In this document: piece after piece, positions 1 through 6,071 of the stretch
How the letters are laid out: each line of letters starts with the position of its first letter
How positions within the stretch are numbered: position 1 is the first letter of the stretch
NCBI GenBank assembly: GCA_052034295.1
Contig: JBPOIS010000062.1
Coordinates: 1-6,664 of the forward strand
From: JBPOIS01 sp052034295
GTDB taxonomy: Bacteria > Pseudomonadota > Gammaproteobacteria > Pseudomonadales > Moraxellaceae
Direction: 5' to 3'
DNA length: 6,664 bases
The notes under the pieces: generated by a model
What the model was told of the DNA's origin: nothing
The model's input: only the letters and a program-made list of their open reading frames with translations
The model's database searches: none
Translations under genes and position numbers: made by a program

Positions 1-43
1 GGGCTGGGCAGAATCCAGGCCAGTCCACCCTGTCAAACTAAAT

Positions 44-98
44 CTTTCCTGCCAAAATGGATGAATCAGCGTGCTTTGATCTTCTTCATCCAGGAAAG
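44..98. repeat. Imperfect palindrome (two nested stems)
   Basis: CTTTCCT at 44-50 pairs with AGGAAAG at 92-98. Inside it, GGATGAA at 59-65 pairs with TTCATCC at 85-91, so two perfect 7-bp stems are stacked, with an 8-nt bulge (51-58) on the left arm only. A short TCA/TGA pair (66-68 with 77-79) may continue the stem. There is no T run after it, so it is not a standard intrinsic terminator. The outer arm recurs as CAGGGAAAGG near 244-253, at the far side of the repeat cluster. It may be a folded RNA element, a protein-binding palindrome or part of a dispersed repeat. The pairing is seen directly; the role is unknown. Confidence 0.6.
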
Positions 99-110
99 TG
101 TTGAAACGCT

Positions 111-234
111 GGCTGAGCGAAGTCGAAGCCAACACATGCCCACGCTTCGGGCACAGCCCTTCGCCTTGCCGGTTCGGGCACAACCCTCACCCTTGCGCTC
201 GGGCGAAGCAATGCTTCACTGATCCTCGCTCACC
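111..234. repeat. Candidate 124-bp repeat unit with inverted ends
   Basis: The left end GGCTGAGCGA (111-120) matches the reverse complement of the right end, GGGTGAGCGA (234 back to 225), at 9 of 10 positions. Each is followed inward by GAAGC (125-129 on the left; complement of 213-217 on the right). TTGAA at 101-105 and TTCAA at 237-241 extend the symmetry outward. The interior contains a GC-rich tandem repeat and the perfect hairpin GAAGCA-A-TGCTTC (205-217). GTGTTG at 98-103 can also pair with CAACAC at 130-135. No target-site duplication is obvious and no transposase is encoded. It resembles a small dispersed palindromic or MITE-like element, but with a single copy in view this is inference. 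Confidence 0.4.
146..196. repeat. 27-bp-period tandem repeat, two copies
   Basis: The 24-mers at 146-169 and 173-196 both begin TTCGGGCACA, share CCCT, and end CCTTGC. They match at 20 of 24 positions and are offset by 27 bp. A third partial unit (TCGGGC) begins near 199. The period is a multiple of three, so on the minus strand the units would read as near-identical peptides, which explains why frames stay open here without a gene. The repeat lies inside the inverted-end unit at 111-234. Confidence 0.6.
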
Positions 235-403
235 CATTCAAGTCAGGGAAAGGTTTGAAACCAACCCTTCGTTTTTCTCCTTTACAATCAACCACCCACA
301 AGAGGCGTTATGGAAAAACCGCAAAGCTGACTGTTTTTTGATCAGGAAAAATGCGACGCAAGTCACACTTTCATCCCATCAAACTGTTATACAAATAATT
401 TTG

Positions 404-721
404 TTATTGATTATCTGAATGAAGTGCATTTGTATATTTACTGTATATATCAATTGATCGCTCACATTCGTCGAAGAATTGCTCTTGAGTCTTTCCTAAA
501 CGTACGATTTCAGTTTGCCAGAATCTAGTAATGAATTCTGTACCTCCAGCCATCTGTGTACTTTCTTGAAAAGCTTGCATCTGCTGCATTACCCCACAAA
601 CACCTGCAAATTTTGAAACCAACATAATATCCAAAGCTTTATTTTGTTCATTAGCCAATGAAACAGAATTAATCCCACAGGTAGAAATCACAAAGAGAGC
701 TTTGTAAAAAATTGTACTCAT
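404..721 (-). CDS. Small exported protein of unknown function
   Basis: I do not recognise this 105-residue protein. The N-terminus has a lysine (K7), a hydrophobic stretch from about residue 8 to 22 and a likely signal-peptidase site after SLA (residue 23, before NEQ), so it probably crosses the inner membrane. The mature part (about 82 residues) has exactly two cysteines, C42 and C86, which could form a disulfide in the periplasm, and looks helical and glutamine-rich around residues 45-56. The start is the ATG at 721, with a weak GAGA (728-731) upstream; an in-frame TTG at 733 would add only four residues. By hand count 421-720 is about 36% G+C, far below the neighbouring genes, which suggests recent acquisition. 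It follows the glcB terminator by about 32 bp on the same strand. No strong promoter is visible, and the gene could be fed by read-through. Confidence 0.6.
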   Translation of the reverse strand: MSTIFYKALFVISTCGINSVSLANEQNKALDIMLVSKFAGVCGVMQQMQAFQESTQMAGGTEFITRFWQTEIVRLGKTQEQFFDECERSIDIYSKYTNALHSDNQ

Positions 722-752
722 TGCCAGTCTCAATCGCAGTTTTAGTAACGGG

Positions 753-779
753 AAAACCCCGCCATCCGGCAGGGTTTTT
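753..779 (-). terminator. Intrinsic terminator after glcB
   Basis: AAAACCC (753-759) pairs with GGGTTTT (772-778). After one C/A mismatch, GCC (761-763) pairs with GGC (768-770), leaving a 4-nt loop. The stem is GC-rich at its centre and A/T-paired at the base. On the minus strand it starts about 18 bp beyond the glcB stop codon and ends in TTTT. The T run also exists on the plus strand, so it may work in both directions. It separates glcB from the small gene downstream. Confidence 0.85.
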
Positions 780-796
780 GTGCAGGCGGTAGGGGC

Positions 797-2971
797 TTAG
801 TTGCCCTGATAGCCTTTGAGGTTCAGGCGGGCCTTGTGCAGCAGCGGCTCGGTGTAACCGGCCGGCTGGACGCCCCCTTCGAAGATCAGGTCGCAGGCGG
901 CCTTGAAGGCGATGCCGTCATAGCCCGGCGCCATCGGGGTGTAGGCCGCATCTCCGGCGTTTTGCTGGTCCACGACCCTGGCCATGCGCTTGAGCACCTC
1001 CAGCACCTGTTCACGGGTGACGATGCCATGGCGCAGCCAGTTGGCGACGTGCTGCGAGCTGATGCGCAGGGTGGCGCGGTCTTCCATCAGGCCGACGTTG
1101 TGGATGTCTGGCACCTTGGAACAGCCCACGCCCTGATCGACCCAGCGCACCACGTAGCCGAGAATGCCCTGGCAGTTGTTTTCCAGTTCCTGGGTGATCT
1201 GTTCCGGCGTCCAGTTGGTGTCGGTGGCCAGCGGCGGGGTCAGGATGTCGTCCAGTTTGGCGTGTTCACGCGACTTCAGCTCGTCCTGACGGGCCTTGAC
1301 GTTGACCTGATGGTAGTGCAGCGCGTGCAGGGTTGCACCGGTCGGTGACGGCACCCAGGCGCAGCTGGCACCGGCATTCGGGTGGGCCAGCTTGGTGTCC
1401 AGCATGGCTTTCATGCTGTCCGGCTTCGGCCACATGCCCTTGCCGATCTGGGCACGGCCCTGCAGGCCCAGTTTCAGGCCCACGTCCACGTTGTTGTTTT
1501 CGTAGGCGGCGATCCACTTGGCGGCCTTGATGTCGTCCTTGCGGATCACCGGACCGGCTTCCATCGAGGTGTGGATTTCGTCGCCAGTGCGGTCCATGAA
1601 GCCGGTGTTGATGAAGATTACCCGGTCTTTGGCCTGACGGATGCATTCCTTCAGGTTCACCGTGGTGCGGCGCTCTTCGTCCATGATGCCGATTTTCAGC
1701 GATTTGGCCGGCAGGCCGAGGGCTTTTTCCACCCGCTCAAACAGCTCAACGGCAAACGCGACTTCTTCCGGGCCGTGCATTTTCGGCTTGACGATGTACA
1801 TCGAGCCGGTGCGCGAGTTGCGGCGGCCCGTGTCGGCGTTGCGGCCTTCGATGTCGTGCTTGGTGATCAGGGCGGTGATCATGGCGTCCATGATGCCTTC
1901 ATAGACTTCGCGGCCATTGACCAGGATCGCCGGGTTGGTCATCAGGTGGCCGACGTTGCGCAGCAGCATCAGCGAGCGGCCATGCAGGCTGAATTCCTCG
2001 CCCTGGGCATTCTTGAACACGCGGTCGGCGTTCATGCGGCGGGTCACGGTTTTGCCGCCCTTTTCAAAGGATTCTTCGAGGTCACCGCTCATCAGGCCCA
2101 GCCAGTTGCTGTAGCCTTCGACTTTTTCTTCGGCATCCACGGCGGCCACGGAGTCTTCCAGATCCTGGATGGTGGTCACGGCGGATTCCAGGTTCAGGTC
2201 CTTGATGTGGGCCGGGTCGGTCTTGCCGACGGTGTGGCTGGCATCAAACTGGATTTCGACGTGCAGGCCGTTGTTGCGCAGCAGCACGCTGGTGGGGGCA
2301 CTGGCTTCGCCGGTGTACCCGGAAAACTGCGACGGGTCCTGCAGGCCGGTGGTGGCGCCGCCCTGCAGGGTGACAATCAGACCCGTGCCATCCACGGCAT
2401 AGCCGGTGGCCTGGGTGTGGTCGCCCTGGGCCAGCGGGAAGGTGGCGTTGAGGAAGTTCTTGGCAAAGGCAATCACGCGCGCGCCGCGCACCGGGTTGTA
2501 GCCCTGGCCTTTTTCGGCGCCATTGTCGCTGTCGATGGCATCGGTGCCATACAGGGCGTCATACAGACTGCCCCAGCGGGCATTGGCGGCGTTCAGTGCG
2601 TAGCGGGCGTTGCGCACCGGCACGACCAGCTGCGGGCCGGCCAGTGTGGCGATTTCTTCGTCCACGTTTTCGGTGCTGACCTGGAAGTCCTCGCCTTCGG
2701 GGACCAGATAACCGATGTCCTGCAGGAAGGCCTTGTATTTGGCGGCATCAAACGGCTGGTTGTCGCGGTGCCACTGGTCGATCTGGGCCTGGAGGTCGTC
2801 ACGCTTGGCCAGCAGGGCGTCGTTTTTTGGGGTCAGGTCCTGGATGATCTGCTCAAAGGACGCCCAGAACTGGTCGCTGCTCACACCGCTGTTGGGCAGG
2901 GCCTTGGTTTCGATAAAGTCATTCAGGCGCTGATCGACGGCGAGCGAGCCGTGCTGGATGCGTTCGGTCAT
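797..2971 (-). CDS. glcB: Malate synthase G
   Basis: A 724-residue cytoplasmic enzyme that condenses glyoxylate and acetyl-CoA to malate and CoA, used in the glyoxylate cycle and in growth on glycolate. Its length fits form G (about 723 residues in E. coli), not the shorter form A. Active-site residues known from the family are present: R338 in MLLRNV, magnesium-ligand candidates E432 (in IMDEERR) and D460 (in GFMDRTGDE), and catalytic D631 in MEDRATL. C617 in GVGCSK matches the oxidation-prone cysteine of the E. coli enzyme. Other strong signatures are YIVKPKMHGP (392-401), AQIGKGMW (507-514) and WVPSP (539-543). The start ATG at 2969-2971 gives the family N-terminus MTERIQHG and has CAGGAA upstream; the frame stays open to 3247, but that extension is arginine-rich and unlike the family. 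No glcDEF genes adjoin it. It has its own promoter and terminator, so it is probably monocistronic. Confidence 0.97.
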   Translation of the reverse strand: MTERIQHGSLAVDQRLNDFIETKALPNSGVSSDQFWASFEQIIQDLTPKNDALLAKRDDLQAQIDQWHRDNQPFDAAKYKAFLQDIGYLVPEGEDFQVSTENVDEEIATLAGPQLVVPVRNARYALNAANARWGSLYDALYGTDAIDSDNGAEKGQGYNPVRGARVIAFAKNFLNATFPLAQGDHTQATGYAVDGTGLIVTLQGGATTGLQDPSQFSGYTGEASAPTSVLLRNNGLHVEIQFDASHTVGKTDPAHIKDLNLESAVTTIQDLEDSVAAVDAEEKVEGYSNWLGLMSGDLEESFEKGGKTVTRRMNADRVFKNAQGEEFSLHGRSLMLLRNVGHLMTNPAILVNGREVYEGIMDAMITALITKHDIEGRNADTGRRNSRTGSMYIVKPKMHGPEEVAFAVELFERVEKALGLPAKSLKIGIMDEERRTTVNLKECIRQAKDRVIFINTGFMDRTGDEIHTSMEAGPVIRKDDIKAAKWIAAYENNNVDVGLKLGLQGRAQIGKGMWPKPDSMKAMLDTKLAHPNAGASCAWVPSPTGATLHALHYHQVNVKARQDELKSREHAKLDDILTPPLATDTNWTPEQITQELENNCQGILGYVVRWVDQGVGCSKVPDIHNVGLMEDRATLRISSQHVANWLRHGIVTREQVLEVLKRMARVVDQQNAGDAAYTPMAPGYDGIAFKAACDLIFEGGVQPAGYTEPLLHKARLNLKGYQGN

Positions 2972-2978
2972 GGCAGGA

Positions 2979-2984
2979 TTCCTG
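2979..2984 (-). promoter_or_regulatory. Ribosome-binding site of glcB
   Basis: CAGGAA on the minus strand lies 7 nt before the ATG at 2971. It decides the start, since the open frame continues some 276 bp further upstream. Confidence 0.75.
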
Positions 2985-3008
2985 TGGGTACACGTCAAGA
3001 AAGCAGCG

Positions 3009-3014
3009 ATTATA
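3009..3014 (-). promoter_or_regulatory. Probable glcB promoter -10 box
   Basis: A perfect TATAAT on the minus strand lies 37 bp before the glcB ATG, which predicts a leader of roughly 30 nt. No hexamer near TTGACA stands 16-18 bp upstream; TTGTCG is present but only 11 bp away. The weak -35 suggests a promoter that may depend on an activator, plausible for a gene of C2 metabolism, though no regulator site was recognised. Confidence 0.6.
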
Positions 3015-3052
3015 GGCCGAAAACCCGACAAGGTGCAGCTTTCGGCATCATC

Positions 3053-3069
3053 TGCCCCGGTGCGGGGCA
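3053..3069. other. GC-rich hairpin in glcB-purT control region
   Basis: TGCCCC (3053-3058) pairs perfectly with GGGGCA (3064-3069) around a 5-nt loop. It lies about 40 bp upstream of the predicted glcB -10 box and about 107 bp upstream of the predicted purT -10 box, so it is probably outside both transcripts. It could be an operator-like palindrome for the divergent pair or a chance GC-rich pairing. Confidence 0.35.
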
Positions 3070-3141
3070 CAGGACGCCCCCGAAGGGCTGCGTTGCGGCC
3101 TGATCGCGCCCTGCCGTGTGCATGCCGATGGCGCAGCACAG

Positions 3142-3171
3142 AAAAAAAACGCCGCAGGCGGGGCGGTTTTT
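3142..3171. terminator. Bidirectional terminator-like hairpin between glcB and purT
   Basis: AAAAACGCC (3145-3153) pairs with GGCGGTTTTT (3162-3171) as nine base pairs with one bulged G (3166) and an 8-nt loop; CGCC-GCA-GGCG (3150-3160) is a competing small stem. On the plus strand it ends in five T. On the minus strand it is followed by a run of eight T, a classical terminator shape. It sits upstream of both divergent genes, so it would stop stray transcription and ends no gene. If purT is also transcribed from further upstream, it could act as an attenuator in the purT leader. Confidence 0.5.
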
Positions 3172-3175
3172 CCCG

Positions 3176-3181
3176 TAAAAT
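3176..3181 (+). promoter_or_regulatory. Candidate purT promoter -10 box
   Basis: TAAAAT matches the consensus at five of six positions and lies 46 bp before the purT ATG. No good -35 hexamer is found at the right distance; the equivalent region is the GC-rich loop of the terminator-like hairpin. No PurR-type operator palindrome was recognised. Confidence 0.4.
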
Positions 3182-3215
3182 GGCGCGGTTTTGCCCCCTG
3201 CTGACGACTTTTTTC

Positions 3216-3219
3216 AGGA
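3216..3219 (+). promoter_or_regulatory. Ribosome-binding site of purT
   Basis: AGGA lies 8 nt before the ATG at 3228. It supports this start over upstream in-frame codons reaching back to 2958. Confidence 0.7.
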
Positions 3220-3227
3220 CATTTCCG

Positions 3228-4439
3228 ATGACCATCACCCTCGGCACCCCGCTTCAATCCACCGCCACCCGTGTGCTGCTGCTGGGCAGCGGGGAGCTGG
3301 GCAAGGAAGTCGCCATCAGCCTGCAGCGGCTGGGGGTCGAAGTCCACGCCGCCGACCGCTACGCCGATGCCCCGGCCATGCAGGTGGCCCACCGTGCGCA
3401 TGTGCTGGCGATGACCGATGCCGCCGCCCTGCAGGCCCTGATTGCACAGGTGCAGCCGCAGCTGATCGTGCCGGAGATTGAGGCGATCGCCACGGATGTG
3501 CTGCTGGCGGTGGAAGCCAGCGGTCAGGCCACGGTGATTCCCTCGGCGCGCGCCACCCACCTGACCATGAACCGCGAAGGCATCCGCCGGCTGGCCGCCG
3601 AGGAGCTGGGACTGGCCACATCGCCGTACCGGTTCGCGGGCAGTCTGGACGAGATGCGCGCCGCCTGTGAGGCGATCGGCTATCCGTGCTTTGTCAAACC
3701 GGTGATGTCCTCCAGCGGCAAGGGCCAGTCACGGCTGAGCACCAGCGCCGAGGTGGAGGCCGCCTGGCAGTATTCGCAGGCCGGAGGCCGGGTGGCCAGT
3801 GGGCGGGTGATTGTCGAGGGACAGATTGATTTTGAGTTTGAAATCACCCTGCTCACGGTGCGCGCCCGCAACCCGCACACCGGTGCCATCGAAACCACCT
3901 ACTGCGACCCGATCGGCCACCGCCAGCAGGACGGTGACTATGTGGAAAGCTGGCAGCCGCAGCCGATGAGTGCCGCAGCACTGGCCCGTGCCCGCCAGAT
4001 CGCCGACACGGTGACCACCGCGCTGGGGGGCTGCGGGATTTTTGGGGTGGAGCTGTTCGTGGCCGGGGATCAGGTGTGGTTTTCTGAGGTGTCGCCACGT
4101 CCCCACGACACCGGCCTGGTGACACTGGCCAGCCAGTTCCAGAGTGAGTTTGAGCTGCACGCGCGGGCGATTCTGGGCCTGCCGGTGGACCCGTCCCGCC
4201 ACAGCGTGGCCGCCTCGGCGGTGATCTATGCCGGTCAGGACGGCCAGAACCTGCAGTTCAGCGGGGTGGCACAGGCGCTGGCGGTGCCGCAGTCGGACCT
4301 GCGCCTGTTTGGCAAGCCCGAAGGCTTCCGCAAGCGCCGCATGGGGGTGGCGCTGGCCCGCGCCGAATCGGTGGCACAGGCCCGCGAAAATGCCCGCACG
4401 GCCGCACAGGCCATTGAGGTCAGCGCCGGGCCAGCCTGA
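3228..4439 (+). CDS. purT: Formate-dependent GAR transformylase PurT
   Basis: A 403-residue cytoplasmic ATP-grasp enzyme (about 392 in E. coli). It uses formate and ATP to formylate glycinamide ribonucleotide in purine synthesis, a folate-free alternative to PurN. Family signatures run in order: LLLGSGELGKE (18-27) of the pre-ATP-grasp fold, RYADAPAMQVAHR (44-56), VPEIEAIATD (81-90) with substrate-contacting glutamate, TMNREGIRRLAAEE (113-126), FVKPVMSSSGKGQ (155-167) with the ATP lysine K157 and glycine-rich loop, VEGQIDFEFEITLLT (196-210), the magnesium-ligand glutamates E275 (in FGVELF) and E287 (in FSEVSPRPHDTG), and RLFGKPEGFRKRRMGVALA (359-377) near the C-terminus. The ATG at 3228 has AGGA 8 nt upstream and gives an N-terminus (MTITLGTPLQ) like E. 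coli; the longer open frame back to 2958 overlaps the glcB start and is rejected. Its stop lies 27 bp from that of sthA on the other strand. Confidence 0.97.
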   Translation: MTITLGTPLQSTATRVLLLGSGELGKEVAISLQRLGVEVHAADRYADAPAMQVAHRAHVLAMTDAAALQALIAQVQPQLIVPEIEAIATDVLLAVEASGQATVIPSARATHLTMNREGIRRLAAEELGLATSPYRFAGSLDEMRAACEAIGYPCFVKPVMSSSGKGQSRLSTSAEVEAAWQYSQAGGRVASGRVIVEGQIDFEFEITLLTVRARNPHTGAIETTYCDPIGHRQQDGDYVESWQPQPMSAAALARARQIADTVTTALGGCGIFGVELFVAGDQVWFSEVSPRPHDTGLVTLASQFQSEFELHARAILGLPVDPSRHSVAASAVIYAGQDGQNLQFSGVAQALAVPQSDLRLFGKPEGFRKRRMGVALARAESVAQARENARTAAQAIEVSAGPA

Positions 4440-4442
4440 TCC

Positions 4443-4466
4443 ACTGGCCCCGCCGGTCCTACTGGC
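4443..4466. terminator. Alternating hairpins between convergent purT and sthA
   Basis: The 27-bp spacer holds ACTGGC (4443-4448), GCCGGT (4452-4457) and ACTGGC (4461-4466). The middle element can pair with either flank (six pairs including one G-T wobble, 3-nt loops), so two mutually exclusive hairpins are possible on both strands. No T run follows in either direction, so this is at best a weak intrinsic terminator. It may instead protect 3' ends or act with Rho. Confidence 0.45.
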
Positions 4467-5873
4467 CTAGAACAGCCGGTTCAGGCCGTTCAGTGCCGCC
4501 ACCCGGTAGGCTTCGGCCATCGTGGGGTAGTTGAAGGTGGTCTGGGTGAAATAATCCAGCGAGTTATTGGGCGAATGCATCACCGCCTGACCGATGTGGA
4601 TGATTTCGGCGGCACTGTTGCCAAAGCAGTGAATGCCGAGGATCTCCCGGGTCTCGCGGTGAAACAGCAGCTTCAGCCCGCCCACGGTGTCGCCGGTGAT
4701 CTGCGCCCGCGCCAGGTGTTTGAAAAACGCCTGCCCGACTTCATAGGGCACCCTGGCCTCGGTCAGCTCCTTTTCGGTTTTGCCAATCGAGCTGATCTCG
4801 GGAATGGTGTAAATGCCGGTCGGCACGTCGGTCACGGTGTGCGCATCGGCATCGCCGACCATGAACGCCGCAGCCGCCCGGCCCTGATCGTAGGCCGCCG
4901 AGGCCAGTGACGGCCAGCCAATCACATCCCCCGCCGCATAAATGTGCGGCACTTCGGTCTGGTACTGCGCGTTGACGGTGACTTGCCCACGGCTGTTTGG
5001 GGTGATGCCCACGGCTTCGAGGTTCAGCCCATCGGTGTTGCCGGAGCGGCCATTGCACCACAGGATGGCATCGGCCTTGATGCGCTTGCCGGATTGCAGG
5101 TTCAGCACCACGTGATCGTCGTGGGTGTCGAGCCGCTCGATCTGTTCGTTGTTGCGGATCAGCACGCCCAGCTCGCGCAGGTAATACGACAGCGCATCAC
5201 AGACTTCATCGTCCAGATAGCTGAGCAGCTGCGCCTGGGTGTTGATCAGTTCGACCTTGTAGCCCAGCCCGATGAAGATCGACGCGTATTCACAGCCGAT
5301 CACACCCGCGCCGTAGATGATGATTTTCTGGATGGGATAATCCAGGGTGAGGATTTTGTCACTGTCAAACACCCTGGGGTGATTAAAATCCAGTTCTCTG
5401 GGCTGGTAGGGCCGGCTGCCCATCGCCAGCACCGCCTGCCCGAAGGCCAGATGCTCGACCCCGCCATCCTCCAGAATCACCTGCAGGTGATGCGCATCCT
5501 CAAACACCGCCCGGCCCTGATGCACCTGGATCTGGTTGCGCTCATAAAACCGCGTGTGCGCGTCCACCTGCTGTTCGATCACCCGCCGCGCCCGGCTGAG
5601 GATCTGCGTCAGCGGCACGTGCTTCCATTCGCCGGTTTTCTGGAACAGCGGATCGCGCTGGTAGCGCATCAGGTTGTAGACGGTCTGGCGCAGCGCCTTG
5701 CTGGGGATGGTGCCAACGTGGGCGCAGTTGCCCCCGACCTGCGGGCGCTGATCCACCACGGCAACTTTTCTGCCGGATTTGGCCAGCTTCATGGCTGCGG
5801 CCTCGCCAGCCGGGCCCGCGCCGATCACCACGGCATCATAGGGAAAATGTACGGTGGGCTTTTTTTTGGCCAT
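4467..5873 (-). CDS. sthA: Soluble pyridine nucleotide transhydrogenase SthA
   Basis: A 468-residue cytoplasmic FAD flavoprotein that passes hydride between NADPH and NAD+, generally draining excess NADPH. It belongs to the two-dinucleotide-binding disulfide oxidoreductase family (466 residues in E. coli). Seen in order: FAD-binding VIGAGPAGE (16-24); the active-site region GGNCAHVGTIPSKALR (47-62), in which C50 is kept but T55 replaces the second redox cysteine, as is diagnostic for SthA against lipoamide dehydrogenase or glutathione reductase; the second nucleotide-binding site YGAGVIGCEYAS (187-198); the FAD motif YAAGDVIG (312-319); and the dimerisation domain with HFG-like IHCFG and the ending NYPTMAEAYRVAALNGLNRLF split over 448-468. 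The ATG at 5873 has AGGAG 5 nt upstream; an upstream in-frame ATG (5999) would add 42 residues unlike the family. Codons 3-5 contain eight A in a row. It is divergent from lipA. Confidence 0.97.
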   Translation of the reverse strand: MAKKKPTVHFPYDAVVIGAGPAGEAAAMKLAKSGRKVAVVDQRPQVGGNCAHVGTIPSKALRQTVYNLMRYQRDPLFQKTGEWKHVPLTQILSRARRVIEQQVDAHTRFYERNQIQVHQGRAVFEDAHHLQVILEDGGVEHLAFGQAVLAMGSRPYQPRELDFNHPRVFDSDKILTLDYPIQKIIIYGAGVIGCEYASIFIGLGYKVELINTQAQLLSYLDDEVCDALSYYLRELGVLIRNNEQIERLDTHDDHVVLNLQSGKRIKADAILWCNGRSGNTDGLNLEAVGITPNSRGQVTVNAQYQTEVPHIYAAGDVIGWPSLASAAYDQGRAAAAFMVGDADAHTVTDVPTGIYTIPEISSIGKTEKELTEARVPYEVGQAFFKHLARAQITGDTVGGLKLLFHRETREILGIHCFGNSAAEIIHIGQAVMHSPNNSLDYFTQTTFNYPTMAEAYRVAALNGLNRLF

Positions 5874-5878
5874 GGTGG

Positions 5879-5883
5879 CTCCT
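5879..5883 (-). promoter_or_regulatory. Ribosome-binding site of sthA
   Basis: AGGAG on the minus strand lies 5 nt before the ATG at 5873. It selects this start over the in-frame ATG at 5999. A weak -10-like TAAGAT lies further upstream (5915-5920, four of six consensus positions), but no convincing promoter for sthA was found. Confidence 0.75.
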
Positions 5884-6034
5884 GCGGTCTGAATCACACA
5901 ACATCCTGAGGCTGATCTTAGCGGATTTGGCCACACGACAGCGGCCCTCAGCGCCCCATTCCCGCGATAATGAACATCACCACAAAAAATATCCGCCATG
6001 GTTCGCCGGGGCTAGGCAAGGCGCCGCAGGCTTT

Positions 6035-6040
6035 TATAAT
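6035..6040 (+). promoter_or_regulatory. Probable lipA promoter -10 box
   Basis: A perfect TATAAT lies 31 bp before the lipA ATG, predicting a leader of about 25 nt. The -35 region is poor, as for glcB. The 10-mer CGCCGCAGGC stands just upstream (6022-6031) and recurs at 3150-3159 in the purT control region. Confidence 0.55.
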
Positions 6041-6071
6041 CAGACCATCCCCGTCAGCCGAATCTGCCGCC

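Larger units (their letters stand above)
1..403. other. Gene-free left end with nested repeats
   Basis: I see no convincing gene in this stretch. Two frames stay open across much of it: plus from the window edge to a stop near 225, and minus from near 225 to the edge. Neither has a good ribosome-binding site or recognisable protein motifs, and their openness follows from the short GC-rich repeats. The part from about 44 to 262 is packed with inverted and direct repeats, described separately. From about 263 the DNA turns AT-rich and leads into the 3' end of the small minus-strand gene, with no obvious terminator for that gene. The end of a gene lying to the left of the window cannot be excluded. 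Confidence 0.6.

Noticed and set aside
146..217. CRISPR-like array
   Set aside because: Only two full repeat copies with diverged sequence and a 3-bp gap between units. There are no spacers and no cas genes.
98..418. Plus-strand open frame of 106 codons across the repeat cluster
   Set aside because: It runs through tandem and inverted repeats, has no good ribosome-binding site, and its composition changes abruptly from GC-rich repeat to AT-rich DNA. No protein motif is visible.
1382..3103. Long plus-strand open frame of 573 codons opposite glcB
   Set aside because: It is the antisense shadow of glcB. Its translation is low-complexity (rich in G, A, V, H, D and F) with no recognisable motif, while the minus strand encodes a full malate synthase G with every catalytic residue.
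2972..3247. N-terminal extension of glcB
   Set aside because: The added residues are arginine-rich, cross the purT start and the predicted promoters, and are absent from the family. The ATG at 2971 has a proper ribosome-binding site.
4944..5909. Plus-strand open frame of 321 codons opposite sthA
   Set aside because: Antisense shadow of a clear SthA gene. No ribosome-binding site or family signature, and high G+C keeps such frames open.
5874..5999. N-terminal extension of sthA by 42 residues
   Set aside because: No family member has it, and AGGAG just before the ATG at 5873 marks the true start.
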